Shown here one piece after another: positions 23,218 to 34,571 of a stretch of 64,000 nucleotides of DNA. The DNA comes from Stichopus chloronotus. Lineage: Eukaryota > Echinodermata > Holothuroidea > Aspidochirotida > Stichopodidae. The stretch spans positions 1,239,801-1,303,800 of the forward strand of contig CM037840.1 of assembly GCA_021234535.1 (NCBI GenBank), read 5' to 3'. The notes under the pieces were generated by a model. The model saw only the letters and a list, made by a program, of their open reading frames with translations, was not told the origin of the DNA and searched no databases. Each line of letters opens with the position of its first letter. The first letter of the stretch is position 1. The translations under genes and the position numbers were made by a program.

Positions 23218-25349
23218 TATAGGCAGTACACCAACAGATTTCAGCTGCTGATGTTACAGCTAGTCCGTCATGGTGTCAACAACAACTGAGTACTGTAGGT
23301 TTGCAGCCAACAGGTTCTTTGCTTGGTCTCCAATTGATGTCAAAGATGTCTGCTAGAGTGTACATTATCTTCAACCATAACTCCCTAGGTTGGATCTAAA
23401 ATAAAGGTAACTTATGAACCTTTATCAAGGACTGTGTTTTTAAGCTAAGAACAAGCTAAAATAATGTAAGCCTACAATCAAGCACTGAGCTGTGTCTTCA
23501 ACTTATGTGCTGGTCTGAATAAATCTTCAATGACCAACAAGACCTCTGGTGACAACTCTACGGTCTGTGAAAAAGGAAATTTACTGCAATTAAGTAATTC
23601 TGCAATCAATTTGTTCAGTATTTGTTATGGAGGAGTACGTCTGCAATCCAGGATAAGGTCAACAAAAAGCACACAAAGGTCTGTGATCCAAGAACTGAAA
23701 CACCTAATTTCCTTCACACTAAAACAACATTCAGAAATTTATCTACAGTATGAAGCAATATTCGTAATTGTTTTGTGAAACTGTCACTGCATACACTTCA
23801 TCAATTTTGAATTCTGACAAGTTACTCTTTTGGACTGGCTATCATTTTCACTGTCATTTTCACTACTATTTGCAATTTTTCACTTGACTACAATGAAATC
23901 ACTTACAGAGAACTGAAAGTAATATATAATAAACACAATAACTTGTGGCACATAACTGTAGCAACCACCAAACTTATAAAGACTGCCCTCCTCGACTCTT
24001 GTCAATTTCAGTACAAAATAAACAATTTTATTCAAGAACTCACATTTACAAATTGCTATCTATGCTACTACTCACCACATTTCAAGGCCACAACCAAGGT
24101 CGACATGAACCCCGGGGAATGAGGACCTTCTGAGGATTATGCAAACTATAGAAAGAGGCAGCAAGCAACTTCAACATCAATGCCTGGAGAAATACATCTG
24201 CAAAGAAAACTAGAGAACAGTAATGTAGAAGACACAAGAATATTCAGTTAAACAATAATGTATTTACCATCTATAACATAATTCTTTCAAACTACTGTAA
24301 AAGCATCTCAAAAAAGCTAATATGGAAAATTCCTTAGTTGCAGAATTATTACATTAACAATATTTTGATAACCTCAGAAGATCTGATCCATCAATTTTCT
24401 GTTGTACAAATGCTTAAAATAACTACTACTACTACTACTGTATACATTACTCCCTTTAAATAGTCCTCTGATAAATGGTGTTTGTTTCTCCATCAACTTC
24501 CATTGTATAAGTTCATTTTTTAAAGTCTCCCTGCTTCATTGCATTAAATACATTCCTCCATATGCAAATGTATTTTTTTCTCATTCACTTTGTGAGATAC
24601 AGTATCTTCCCTGAACAGGATAATAGCTCTGAACAGTTTAGTCCTACCACATGACCTATTATTATCTCTTACTTAACACATGAGGTACAGCAGGTGTTAC
24701 ATGTTCCACTTCTTGCTGTAGATAACAAAGATGGCATAATTACTACCAATCTGTTAAGTTTCATGGTACTTAAATGAGTTTACACAGTCATCTGCTTCCC
24801 CCTGGTACATCTCCACCCTGTGACATATCAAATATTTTCACCAGTGTGAAACTTGGTATTTCATACACAACATCAGCAATGATGACAGATATCAATATAC
24901 TCCAGCTCATTTCATGTATCTTCTCTTCATCCTCCGAAAGAAGCATCCTCCAGAATTAATCCAGTTTCCGGCAACTTCACCAACCACGTAGTTTATAGCG
25001 CACCACCCTCTGACTGAAAAGTAATCAACTCAGGTTTAACTTCATTACAGCACATACAGGTATTTTGGAGTTTTACATCCCCTGTACACAGTACTGTACA
25101 TGTCTAGTGCTTTGTTGTGTGTTGTACACTAATAGTCCTCCAATGTCAGATGTGGGTCTACTGTAGCAATGAAAGATTCTTAACAGTACAGTAAGACTGC
25201 TACATATCAGAAGAACACTGAAGGCAGCTTTAGAGATGGATACCAATGGTGTATCTTTACTGTGAATATAGGTATCAGCAGGATACTTTACCACCGGTGG
25301 GACCTCACTATGCCTACCACATATTGACTGCTACCTGTAGGCTCAAATT
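23218..25349. other. Downstream flank of the CREBZF-type gene; 3' UTR probably within
   Basis: No coding exon is supported. The 3' untranslated region of the minus-strand bZIP gene should occupy part of this stretch, but I cannot place its polyadenylation site confidently. Confidence 0.4.
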
Positions 25350-26300
25350 TCAAGGGGATCCACCTTTGGCCATTACTGCACAATGTGAACAGAGCTCTAG
25401 GGATGCAGTCTGACCATCAACATGCAGACAGACACCATTACTCATCATGGGTATTACCTCATTGGTGGTACCATGTCCCCTTCTCTGTTTCTTCCTACCA
25501 CCCTGACTGGCAATGGACAATCTGACCTCTGATACTGGTTCAAGGTTCCCAAGAAGAGAGGACAAGGTACTTTGATTCCGTAGCACATTTTCAAGATATG
25601 CGTTTCTCATTTCCAGTTCCCTGATTCTTTCCTCTTGTTTATCTGCTTGGTCTAGAACCAGCTGGTTTTCCTTCTCCAATTCTTTGTTTCTATTTTCCAA
25701 CTCTTCGACATACTTCTTTTTCTTTAACCGATTCTCCCTGGCAGCAATAGCATTCTTCGAAGTACATCCAAGTGAACCTGTGCTGGAAGAAGTGCCTGAG
25801 GCTTTACGTTTGCGTGACTTTGCAGATACTGACAGATTAGTACTGTCAGGTGACCTAACACTGAAATCTTCAGTCCCTGCATCATTGATGGTGGTACACT
25901 GGGCTGGAATATTCTCAAGCACCTTTTCAGTGTCTGTTGAAGAGTTGATACTACCAGGAGTGATAGGGTTTAAAAGTTCATTGACCCAGTCCTCTTGATT
26001 CTCAAATTGGTTATTACTTATGTCATTTGATTCAGGCAGGTCATCATTAATCTGTACTTTCAAATCATCGCTGGATTTTCCTGGTAGTGAATAATCATGG
26101 TCTGATGTTAAGGCCTGTTCATTTCCAACTTTAACTTCTTTCTTAGCAGCATAATGACCACAGTTCTTAAACTCTGCTTCAAGAAGTAACTTCTCCAGGT
26201 CAGTGACTGATGAGGTGTCCAACAGATCAATGGACGGAGGGTGCAAATCCAGACTGGAATCAAAGTCAAATTCCATACTGTCAAATCCTGTCTGATCCAT
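25350..26300 (-). CDS. crebzf: bZIP transcription factor, CREBZF/Zhangfei family
   Basis: A 316-residue nuclear protein. An acidic N-terminus contains an LxxLL motif (residues 35-39). A DHDY motif (67-70, in SDHDYSLPGK) fits the HCF-1-binding consensus D/E-H-x-Y. A basic patch KSRKRK (161-166) looks like a nuclear signal. The bZIP basic region KNAIAARENRLKKKKY (182-197) runs into a leucine zipper to about 245, then a second LxxLL (246-250). The C-terminal motif GVCLHVDGQTASLELCSHC (289-307) is the best family marker. The family acts as cofactor or repressor through heterodimers and HCF-1. Start choice: ATG at 26300 lies 32 nt inside an exon whose acceptor (T-rich tract, TATTTTAG) ends at 26333, so in-frame codons upstream are intronic. 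The coding region is uninterrupted, and an upstream non-coding exon is implied. Confidence 0.85.
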   Translation of the reverse strand: MDQTGFDSMEFDFDSSLDLHPPSIDLLDTSSVTDLEKLLLEAEFKNCGHYAAKKEVKVGNEQALTSDHDYSLPGKSSDDLKVQINDDLPESNDISNNQFENQEDWVNELLNPITPGSINSSTDTEKVLENIPAQCTTINDAGTEDFSVRSPDSTNLSVSAKSRKRKASGTSSSTGSLGCTSKNAIAARENRLKKKKYVEELENRNKELEKENQLVLDQADKQEERIRELEMRNAYLENVLRNQSTLSSLLGNLEPVSEVRLSIASQGGRKKQRRGHGTTNEVIPMMSNGVCLHVDGQTASLELCSHCAVMAKGGSP

Positions 26301-26332
26301 CTCTTCTGCAGAAATTAATTTCCAACAAAGCT
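26301..26332 (-). other. 5' UTR segment and splice acceptor of the CREBZF-type gene
   Basis: The minus-strand sequence TTTTTTCTTTCCTATTTTAG ends at 26333 and fits a 3' splice site. The 32 nt that follow, up to the ATG, would be spliced 5' UTR. The partner donor upstream is not identified; several GTAAG/GTAGG candidates exist up to 44.4 kb. Confidence 0.6.
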
Positions 26333-27712
26333 CTAAAATAGGAAAGAAAAAATAAAACATGAGTTACAAAATCCACACTTGAAGTGATCATATGCATCTA
26401 TGGCAGAGAGTAAATACATTTGAGATTTCACATCCAAAGATTAGTATGTCTTTGTCTTTTAATTGCACCATTCAATTTGGGAGAGTACTCAATACTGCTG
26501 TGTGATCTCTAAGTCTTCTAACATAACAACAAAAATACTGCTGAGGTTTGACAAAGATTATTCAAATTAACAGTGTGCTTTTTTGAACAAGCAAATGCTG
26601 GGGTGATCCTTAAGCAACTGAAAATGGTTGTCCAAAGGACAACGACCTGCAAAAATTTGGTTGTCCTCCACAAAGGACATATAAAAATAAGAAATGTGCA
26701 AAATGTGTATTTTGCTCATTCAAGACCATGTTTTTATTTGTCTTTCTTATACAGATTGCAACTTTCCACGGCTAAATTATACTACTGACTTGTAACTTAA
26801 AAGTAATGCTCAGGGTTTCTCCAAAGGGAAGGGGGGGGGGGATTCCCAGAAGAAAGCCGGTAAAATTCCACCTTTTCAATTTGATAATAAAAAAATGTCA
26901 ATATCTAGAATCACTGATGCTGTAAAGTATATATATGAAAATCTATGTATAATATGTTGTTTGTTTCAAATCAAAATATGATGCATTACTAATCTTGAAC
27001 AGTACCATAACTGCTTAGAAAATTCATTCCTTTTGAATCAAAATCTGACAGTTGTATGCATGGAGTGTCTATTGAAGACACACCAATGCTATAAACATGG
27101 AGGACACTCATCATCTGAGTGGCTTATCTGAGTCCTATTTGCTTTAACTGTCAACTCATTCCACCAGTCCACTCTCCTTTCCAAGGAATTTCTTTGTCGC
27201 GCCGGCGCGAGAACATAATCATGAAGAATCAAACAGTTCTAAAATATTTTTCACCCCTCGGTTGGAACAATCCATTTCGTTAATCTTTAATACACTGTAG
27301 GCCAGCAAGAAAATTCTGCACTGTGATTGGTTGAATTAAGTACTACTTGGACTAGCCCAAATTATGGGGGTTTAAAAACTCCATGAAACTCTACAATATA
27401 TGCACCAGCTCTCCTTGCACATGGCACAGATTGCGCAGTATTTTAGTAAGAAAAATGGCCGAATTCTTCGACTGCGAGTCATCGATCTCGTACTTGCTGT
27501 GTACAGTATCTGCATGTCTGTTATAGTAAAATCAGTTGATACATGATGGTACACTGATGTTGTTTGTTTGGCGTTGGACGTACGGTGGATTTCAGGTTGT
27601 TTTGGTGGTTTTTTGTGAAAGACTACAGATGTGTTTTGCAATGGAGCTAATGCATGTTAAATATTTTGGTTGCACCTCGGTGTTGGGTTGTACGCATTGT
27701 GTCACAATATAA
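26333..27712. other. Upstream flank or 5' intron of the CREBZF-type gene
   Basis: No coding exon is supported. A short CpG-rich palindrome (TCGCGCCGGCGCGA) lies near 27198 and the region 27440-27500 is also CpG-enriched. Either could mark a promoter, but nothing else supports this. Confidence 0.35.
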
Positions 27713-27836
27713 ATGACCAGGGGTAAAATTTGGTTGTCCAAAGGACAAACTGAGGTAGTAACTTTGATCGTCCTACAGAAATTTTGGTCTGTCTTCTCGG
27801 ATGACCGGACGACCGCTAAATTTCATCCCTGGTCAT
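27713..27836. mobile_element. Short fold-back / MITE-like element
   Basis: The left end ATGACCAGGGGTAAAATTT and the right end AAATTTCATCCCTGGTCAT are imperfect inverted repeats of about 19 bp enclosing 124 bp. The inside contains the small palindrome TTGTCCAAAGGACAA. A similar inner segment occurs at 26625-26690. No target duplication is obvious. Confidence 0.55.
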
Positions 27837-28100
27837 GGTTACCCTTCTTGAGATATTGTATTTACAACAAGCGTCACACACACACACGCGCACACGCACG
27901 CAATCAGGACTGCATAGATTCCTTTTGCCTTCGGCAAGGAATCAACCAGAATGCAGAAATGCATTGTGGTTTCCATGATCTATTTAAGAGAAATTTTTTT
28001 CTGAATCTGATATAATAGCATTAGTATACATGTGCCACATTTGTCACATTTTCACAATTTGACCCCTGTTGACCCCAAATGACCTTCACAAACAAGAGCC
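27837..28100 (+). repeat. 3' end of a DR1-family element with terminal hairpin
   Basis: A monomer remnant (cttcttgagatattgta) leads into a CA/CG microsatellite (about 27872-27902). The terminal hairpin follows at 27919-27945, GATTCCTT..GCC facing GGCAAGGAATC. A partial monomer resumes at about 28040 (cacaatttgacccctgttgacc). Confidence 0.75.
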
Positions 28101-28139
28101 CAAGGGCACTCTGGTTCCTTGCACAGATGGAGAGCATAT

Positions 28140-28500
28140 AATGTTAATTATGAAGTAAAAGGGAGCATATTGCATTATTTTGTACAATAGCCTATTTCTG
28201 ACCATGAACTCTCACTTTTGTAACATAAAATCTGTAGAGATCGAGAAAAACATATTTCATGCTTCTATAAAATGGCCCATTTCAGACATTGGACCCCAAA
28301 CATGACAAGCATGCACCCACATGGAACCACTTCCATAGCACTAATTTGACCAACCATCAACAGTGTTACAGTACATACAATCTGTAAGAGAAGAAGTATT
28401 TTGCATGAATTCACAATAGCCTAGGAGCACTATGGTTCCTTGTACTTGGAATATACATACTGTAAAATGATATGCCTAAGTTCATAAATATCAAAGAAGC
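28140..28500 (+). repeat. Second tandem-cored repeat family, fragment
   Basis: Phrases such as 'aaaatggcccatttcagacattgg', 'accatcaacagtgttacag', 'ctgtaagagaagaagtattttgc' and 'atgaattcacaatagcc' (in pieces) match the monomers at 53.7-54.3 kb. Confidence 0.55.
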
Positions 28501-28959
28501 CATTTCAATTAATGCAATGAATTGAAGATGTTGATTTCTGCAGTACACAGCAATATCCCATTCATTTTACAAAACACAAACAGCTGTGCATTTCTCATTT
28601 CAAGAAGGGGCTCTGCAAATTGCAATATGGCTTATCCCATCTATGCCCCTTTAAAGTCCAATAAACTGACAGTATGCCCTGGGGGGAACTACTGGAGTCT
28701 AGTTTAAACTGGTAAGAACACCAACTGACTTATTTTCTTTCATTATTACCTGTCCACCTCACTAACTGAAAAGACACTTACATGAATGCACACATTAGCA
28801 CTCAGGCATGAGGAGGTAAACTGATCCAGCCAAAACTTGTCTGGTGTGACCACCTACAGTAGTGCAAACAACACTGCTTCTTTTTCAGTTGATCAAGAAA
28901 TTGCTAACTCAAGTAGTACTTTCATGATGCACAGGAGGGGGACTGATAGTACATATGAG

Positions 28960-29197
28960 CATCCATAGCGTAAGGTTTTCAAACTTTTGCCCCCAGTTCC
29001 CTCAGATGACCTTTGACCTCCACCAAAAACAATAGGGCACACGTTCTCAATATGGCAAACCTACATACTAAGTTTGACTTTCATCGGACTTTCCCCTGTT
29101 GAGTTAGAGGGTACCTAAGCAAGTGTCACAGATGCACACACACACACATACACACACACCAACCTGACTGCATAGGTTCCTTTGCTGACGCAAGGAA
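28960..29197 (+). repeat. DR1-family element fragment ending in a variant hairpin
   Basis: One to two monomers with an exact TGACCTTTGACCT at 29007 lead to a CA microsatellite (about 29134-29160). The hairpin GGTTCCTT..GC facing GCAAGGAACC follows at about 29173-29197. Compared with the GATTCC/GGAATC hairpins, both strands of the stem changed together. Confidence 0.75.
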
Positions 29198-30535
29198 CCA
29201 AAAACGATAGGGTTCCTCTACTCAACATGGTACAACTACATACAAAACATGAGATCTCTACAAGCTTCGTTTCTTGAGATATCGTGTTTTCAAGATTTTC
29301 ACAACTTGACCCCTGATGACCCCAAATGACCTTTGACCCCTACCACAAACTAGTATTTTTCTTCTCAATATGGTACACCTACATACTAAATATGAGATCA
29401 CTACAAACTTCCTTTCTTGAGATATCGTGTTTTCAAGGTTTTCACAATTTGACCTCTGTTGCCCCAAAAGACCTTTGACCTTCACCAAAAACAATAGGAT
29501 TCTTCTTCTTAATATGGCACATCTACACACTAAATATGAGATCTGTCCAAGCTTCCTTTCTTGAGATATCATGTTTACAAGGTTTTCACATTTTGACCCC
29601 TGTTGACCCCAAATGACCTTTGACCTCCACCAAAAACATGCAGGTTTTTCTTCCTAATGTGGTACACCTACATACTAAATATGAGATTTGTCCAAGCTCC
29701 CCTTCTTGAGATATCATGTTTACAAGGTTTTCACCATTTTGACCCCTGTTGACCCCAAATGAATTTTGACCTCCACCAAAAACAATATGGTTCCTATAGT
29801 TAACATTGTTCAACTACATACAAAACATGAGATCTGTCCAAGCTTCCTTTCTTGAGATATCGTGTTTTCAAGGTTTTCACAGTTTGACCCCTGTTAACCC
29901 TAAATGACCTTTGACCTCCACCAAAAACAATAGGGTTTGTCTACTCAATGTGGTTCACCTACATACCAAAAATGAGATCTATCCAAGCTTGACTTCTTGA
30001 GATATCGTGTTTACAAGGTTTTCACAACTTGACCTGTTGACCTCAAATGACCTTTGACCTCCACCAAAAAAAATAGGGTTGTTCTACTCAATGTGGTACA
30101 CCTACATACCATATATGAGATCTGTCCAAGCTTCCCTTCTTGAGATATCATGTTTACAAGGTTTTCACATTTTGACCCCTGTTGACCCCAAATGACCTTT
30201 GACCTCCACCAAAAACAATAGGGTTCTTCTTCTCAATATGGTACACCTACAGGCTACATACCAAATATGAGATCTGTCCAAGCTTCCTTTCCTGAGATAT
30301 CGTGTTTACAAGGTTTTCACATTTTGACCCCTGTTGACCCCAAATAACCTTTGACCTCCACCAAAAACAATAGGGTTCTTCTTCTCAATATGGTACACCT
30401 ACATACCAAATATGAGATCTGTCCAAGCTTCCCTTCTTGAGATATCGTGTTTACAAGGTAGGGCGTCACGGACATACATACACACACACGCATACACACA
30501 CACATACACACACACATATGCATGATTACAAAGGT
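29198..30535 (+). repeat. Tandem array of ~145-bp DR1 monomers
   Basis: About eight well-preserved monomers. The phrases 'tgagatctgtccaagcttcc', 'ttgagatatcgtgtttaca', 'aggttttcacaatttgaccc', 'ctgttgaccccaaatgacc' and 'caccaaaaacaatagggtt' recur. DR1 positions at 29327, 29470, 29614, 29905, 30048, 30193 and 30345 give a step of about 143-152 bp. The array closes with a CA/TA-rich microsatellite (30470-30520). Confidence 0.9.
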
Positions 30536-31375
30536 TACGATTATCATCGAAACCAAAAACCAGCACTGGTTCAAAGTAACAAACCAGAACGTAAAAATGC
30601 ACGGTGGTTTCGATGGATTTCATTACTGTTTTCATTGCGAAGCGTGTCAAATGACATTTGACCTTCACCAAAAACAACAATGTTCATGTCTTCAATATGG
30701 GTCACCTATATACATAGCAAATAAGAGTTGTCCCAGCTTCCTGCTCTTGTGATATCGTGTTAACAAAGTTTTATCTATATGACCCCTATTGACCCAAATG
30801 ACTTTTGATCTCCAGCAAAAAACATACGGTTTATGCCCTCAATATGGTAAAAATATAGGCCAAATGTGACATTCATACCAGCTTTCCTATTTGAGATATC
30901 GTGGTATACAAGATTCAGCAATCTGACTCCTCTTGCATCCCTCATGACCTTTGACCTCCGTAAAAAACACAGGTTTCATGTACTCGATACAGTGCACATG
31001 TGAGCATACAAAATAAGATTTGTCCAAGCTTCCCTTCTTGAAATATTGTTTACAAGGTTTTGACAAGTTAACGCCTCTTGACCCCAAATGAACTTTGACC
31101 TCTACCAAAACAATAGGGGTACATGTAATCAATATATCATATATGAGATTTGTCTAAGCTTCCCATCTTGAGATATTGCGTTTACAACGTTTTTCACTAA
31201 TTGCCCCCAAATGACATCTACCGAAAACAATAGGGTTCATGTACTCAATATGGTATGTCTACATACCAAATATGAGATTTGCCTAAATCTGAGTTCTTGA
31301 GATATCGATACCAGATACAGTAGGCATCACAAGCATACACACACCAGTATGATTGCAAAGGTTACGATTATCATC
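30536..31375 (+). repeat. More diverged DR1 monomers with a second type of terminal hairpin
   Basis: About five diverged monomers, with an exact DR1 at 30945. Microsatellite-plus-hairpin ends of a second subtype (GGTTACGATTATCATCG followed by AACC, with one added base) occur at about 30532-30555 and again at about 31357-31380. Confidence 0.75.
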
Positions 31376-33697
31376 GCAACCAAAACAGAAATTTTATCTG
31401 TTGATTTTGTTCAAAGGCTAGCCCTACACTAAAAGTATACTGGCTTTGCAAAATATTTAAGAAAAACTTGTATCCTCTGTACATATATGACCTAGTGGAT
31501 ATTAGCCACATTTAAAAATTTGATATATCAACATCGATGTTTATCAGTACCAATAGACTAGAGTCGGGCAGTATCAGAAAAAACCTGTACTGGCAGTTTT
31601 TGCACCCGATCAGTACCAGTACTAACTACTTTCTTTCACACGTGCATGCATTTCTAAAAGGTTTATGTTAAAAAATAATTGGTAAATTATACATTGACTC
31701 AAACATGTACTTGTACATCCAAAACATCCATCCACAATCTTTATTCACATCTTAGTTCAACCAGATAATTTTTCGTGTGCGCTCAATTATTTTTAATTTA
31801 TGAGAAATGTTAACAAATGGTTCCAAAAGAATCTACGTTCCCCCTATCCTATTTTCAATATCAATTGGAAGCTTAGGTGTATATATGCAAACTGTCTACA
31901 AAGTGACTGTGGATTGAGAAAATAGCCTACACTTCCAGAATTACTGTACATGTTACTTTTAAGTCATTACAACAGAGAGGTCATGAGAAACAAAGTTTAC
32001 TACAATATTGATATACAGTAGTGTACAGTGTGTATTAAGCTGTTTTTGTGAAAAGCTGACGAAATCTTCAAGTAGTTAATTACTAACATTCTGGTAGGTA
32101 AAGTACTGTAGTACAGAGCAGTCTTGTAAATTATACCTCAAAATTTTACACAATTGTTACAGAGTAATCTCAACAAATAAAACTAGAAAGCCAAAAGGCT
32201 TAGTGATTCCTTGCCTCATGATATATATTGTAACAAACATGAATCGCCCACATGACAAGCATGAGATCCCACACAGTTATCCTACTTGAAATACCATCTT
32301 AGTAAGGTCAAAACCTTTTGAAATCTCGTGACCCAAAATGACCTTTCACCTCCACTTAAAACAACAGGGATCACCTATCCTATATGGCCATCAACATGCT
32401 ACAGTAAATATGAACAATTCACAAACTAATAAGATCCCTCTTATTTATCACCCTTAAAATACCATGCATACAAGGTTTTGACCTTTTGTCACCCCAAATA
32501 ACCTTTGACCTACACAAACATGAGAAAACTCCCAAACGGATATGATGCTGCAGGGGAACAAATTATATTTTGTCCTGTCTAATACTGTAACTTGATAAAA
32601 AGGTAAACATGTTTATTTAATCAAAATTATAGCACTTTATTTTGTTGAGTTACAGCTATTGGTGGCAGCTCTTTCATATTTGATTTTTTGGCATGATGCC
32701 CTTCCCAATGGCTATGAGGTTCTTGAAAATTAGCAAAAATTGATATTCCTATTAAACAAGAATCTAGCATGACTTGCAATTTTGCCTTTAGTCTACTTAA
32801 AGACACAACACACAGTACAAGTTTCCCTGGTTTGATACACAGTAGTCATTTGTTTAAAGCTTACCTGAACTACTGTAAAGTGAAATAGGGCGTTTAGAAT
32901 ACACCAACACGGCATACAAAGAAATTCGCCTTAACCATTGATAAACCATTCAGTCTCATCAATAAATATCTGTCAAAGCTTCATCTCCTCAAAACATTAT
33001 GCATGTGATGAGTAAACGGATGCATCATCTGAATTTTAAAAAGTATGGGTGAACAAATTATTGTTGAGCAACAAATAGCTAAATTTCTGATCTGTGAGAA
33101 TCTTATTCCTTGAAAATAAGGCTACTGTAATTCGTTATTTTGAATAATCTATCATTCTATGTCCACAAATAATGGTTTTACAAATATGGTTGGTTTTCTG
33201 TAAAACAAACGCCCTATTTCCCTTTAAGGGCTAAACAGAGACACTGTTTATACAGTAAATGGTTAAGTCCATTGAGCACCTGGCTCAACAGACTGTATGA
33301 TTTATGCTGGACATTGTGGTTTCTACTGGCAGTCAACTGTGATAAATTATGTCAGATAACAGTGACCAATTTGAACAGGGGGGCGGGGGGGGGGGAAGGC
33401 AGGGAGGAGGTGGGGGGGTCAGTTACAATTTGATTCATTCAATTAAACAATCACAGTTCATGCACGCTCAAGGGTATTTGATCCAAATGATCAGTAATTT
33501 AGTTCTTTTTATAAAGCTAATAACCCGTGGTATATTTAATCAATTCCAATTTACAATTCATGCATGCTCACATGTCCTTATGAGGATAGTGGCATAAGGT
33601 TTGCAAAATAATAATCTTTGATACCAAATTAAATGTTGTCTTCATCTTTTCTTTATGGTTATCGAAGAGACTATGTTGGTATGTCCTAAAAGAAGTT
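31376..33697. other. Intergenic with scattered monomer remnants
   Basis: Decayed DR1-family phrases are present at about 32270-32560 ('ctacttgaaataccat', 'tgacccaaaatgacctttcacctcc'). Poly-G tracts lie at 33380-33420. No gene is seen. Confidence 0.45.
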
Positions 33698-34571
33698 CTC
33701 AAATCAACAAGAGGATTCTACATTACAAGTATAAAATTCACTAGAAGGACCATTCTTTAAATATTGTAGATTCAAGTTTTTCACATTTTGACCTCCCATG
33801 ACCCCAAATGACCTTTCACCTCTGCCAAAAAAAATAAGGATCATCTACTCGATATGGGCAATCCACACGCTAACTATGAGATCTCTCACATTTACCGTTC
33901 TGGAGATATCGTGTTTACAAGCAATTTTCAAGTTATTTACCTTTTGACCTCTGGTGACCCTTGTACTCAATAAGATACACCTACCCACATCATATGACAT
34001 CTGCTCAAGCTTCTCTTCTTGAAATATCCTGTTTACATGGTTTTCACAATTTGACCCCTGTTGACCCCAAATGACCTTTGACCTCCACTGAAAACGATAG
34101 GGTTCCTTTACTCAACATGGTGCAACTACATACTAAACATGAGATTTCTCCAAGCTTCCTTTCTTGAGATATCGTGTTTACAAGGTTTACACAATTTGAC
34201 CCCTGTTGACCCCAAATGACCTTTGTCCTCCACCAAAAACAATAGGGATCATCTCCTCAATAAGGGCAACCTGCATGCCAAGTATGAGATCACTCAGAGT
34301 TACTCTTCTGGAGATACCGTGTTTACAAGCAATTTTCAAGGTATTTACCTTTTGACCTCTATTGACCCCAAATGATCTTTGACCTCCACCAAAAACAATA
34401 GGGATCATCTACTCAATATGGGCAATCTACATGCCAAGTATGAGATCACTCAGAGTTACGCTTCTTGAGATATTGTGTTTACAAGCAGGCATCACACACG
34501 CACATACACACATACACACACACACGACATCACCATCGCATAGATTCCTTGCCTGCCTTCGGCAAGGAATC
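33698..34571 (+). mobile_element. Tandem-cored, hairpin-ended DR1 element, copy A (874 bp)
   Basis: The start CTCAAATCAACAAGAGG is shared with the copy at 35244, while the upstream flanks differ, so this is an element boundary. A unique leader (about 85 bp) is followed by five monomers, a CA microsatellite (34490-34527) and the hairpin at 34543-34571: an 11-bp perfect stem, GATTCCTTGCC with GGCAAGGAATC. An exact DR1 occurs at 34072. The layout of leader, tandem core, microsatellite and 3' hairpin resembles non-autonomous Helitron/Helentron-related or pearl-type elements of marine invertebrates. There is no coding capacity. Confidence 0.75.

Noticed and set aside
25684..25998. Plus-strand frame opposite the bZIP exon
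   Set aside because: Antisense shadow of a convincing coding exon.
26300..26360. Upstream ATG at 26360 extending the bZIP protein by 20 residues (MFYFFFPILEL)
   Set aside because: These codons translate an intron's pyrimidine tract; a strong acceptor separates them from the real ATG at 26300.
27450..27520. Possible first exon ATGGCCGAATTCTTCGAC (plus strand)
   Set aside because: The start context is good and the CpG content raised, but the frame closes after about 23 codons and no downstream plus-strand gene exists to which it could be spliced.
29198..30535. CRISPR-like array
   Set aside because: The monomers are contiguous ~145-bp tandem units with no unique spacers, in a eukaryotic genome.
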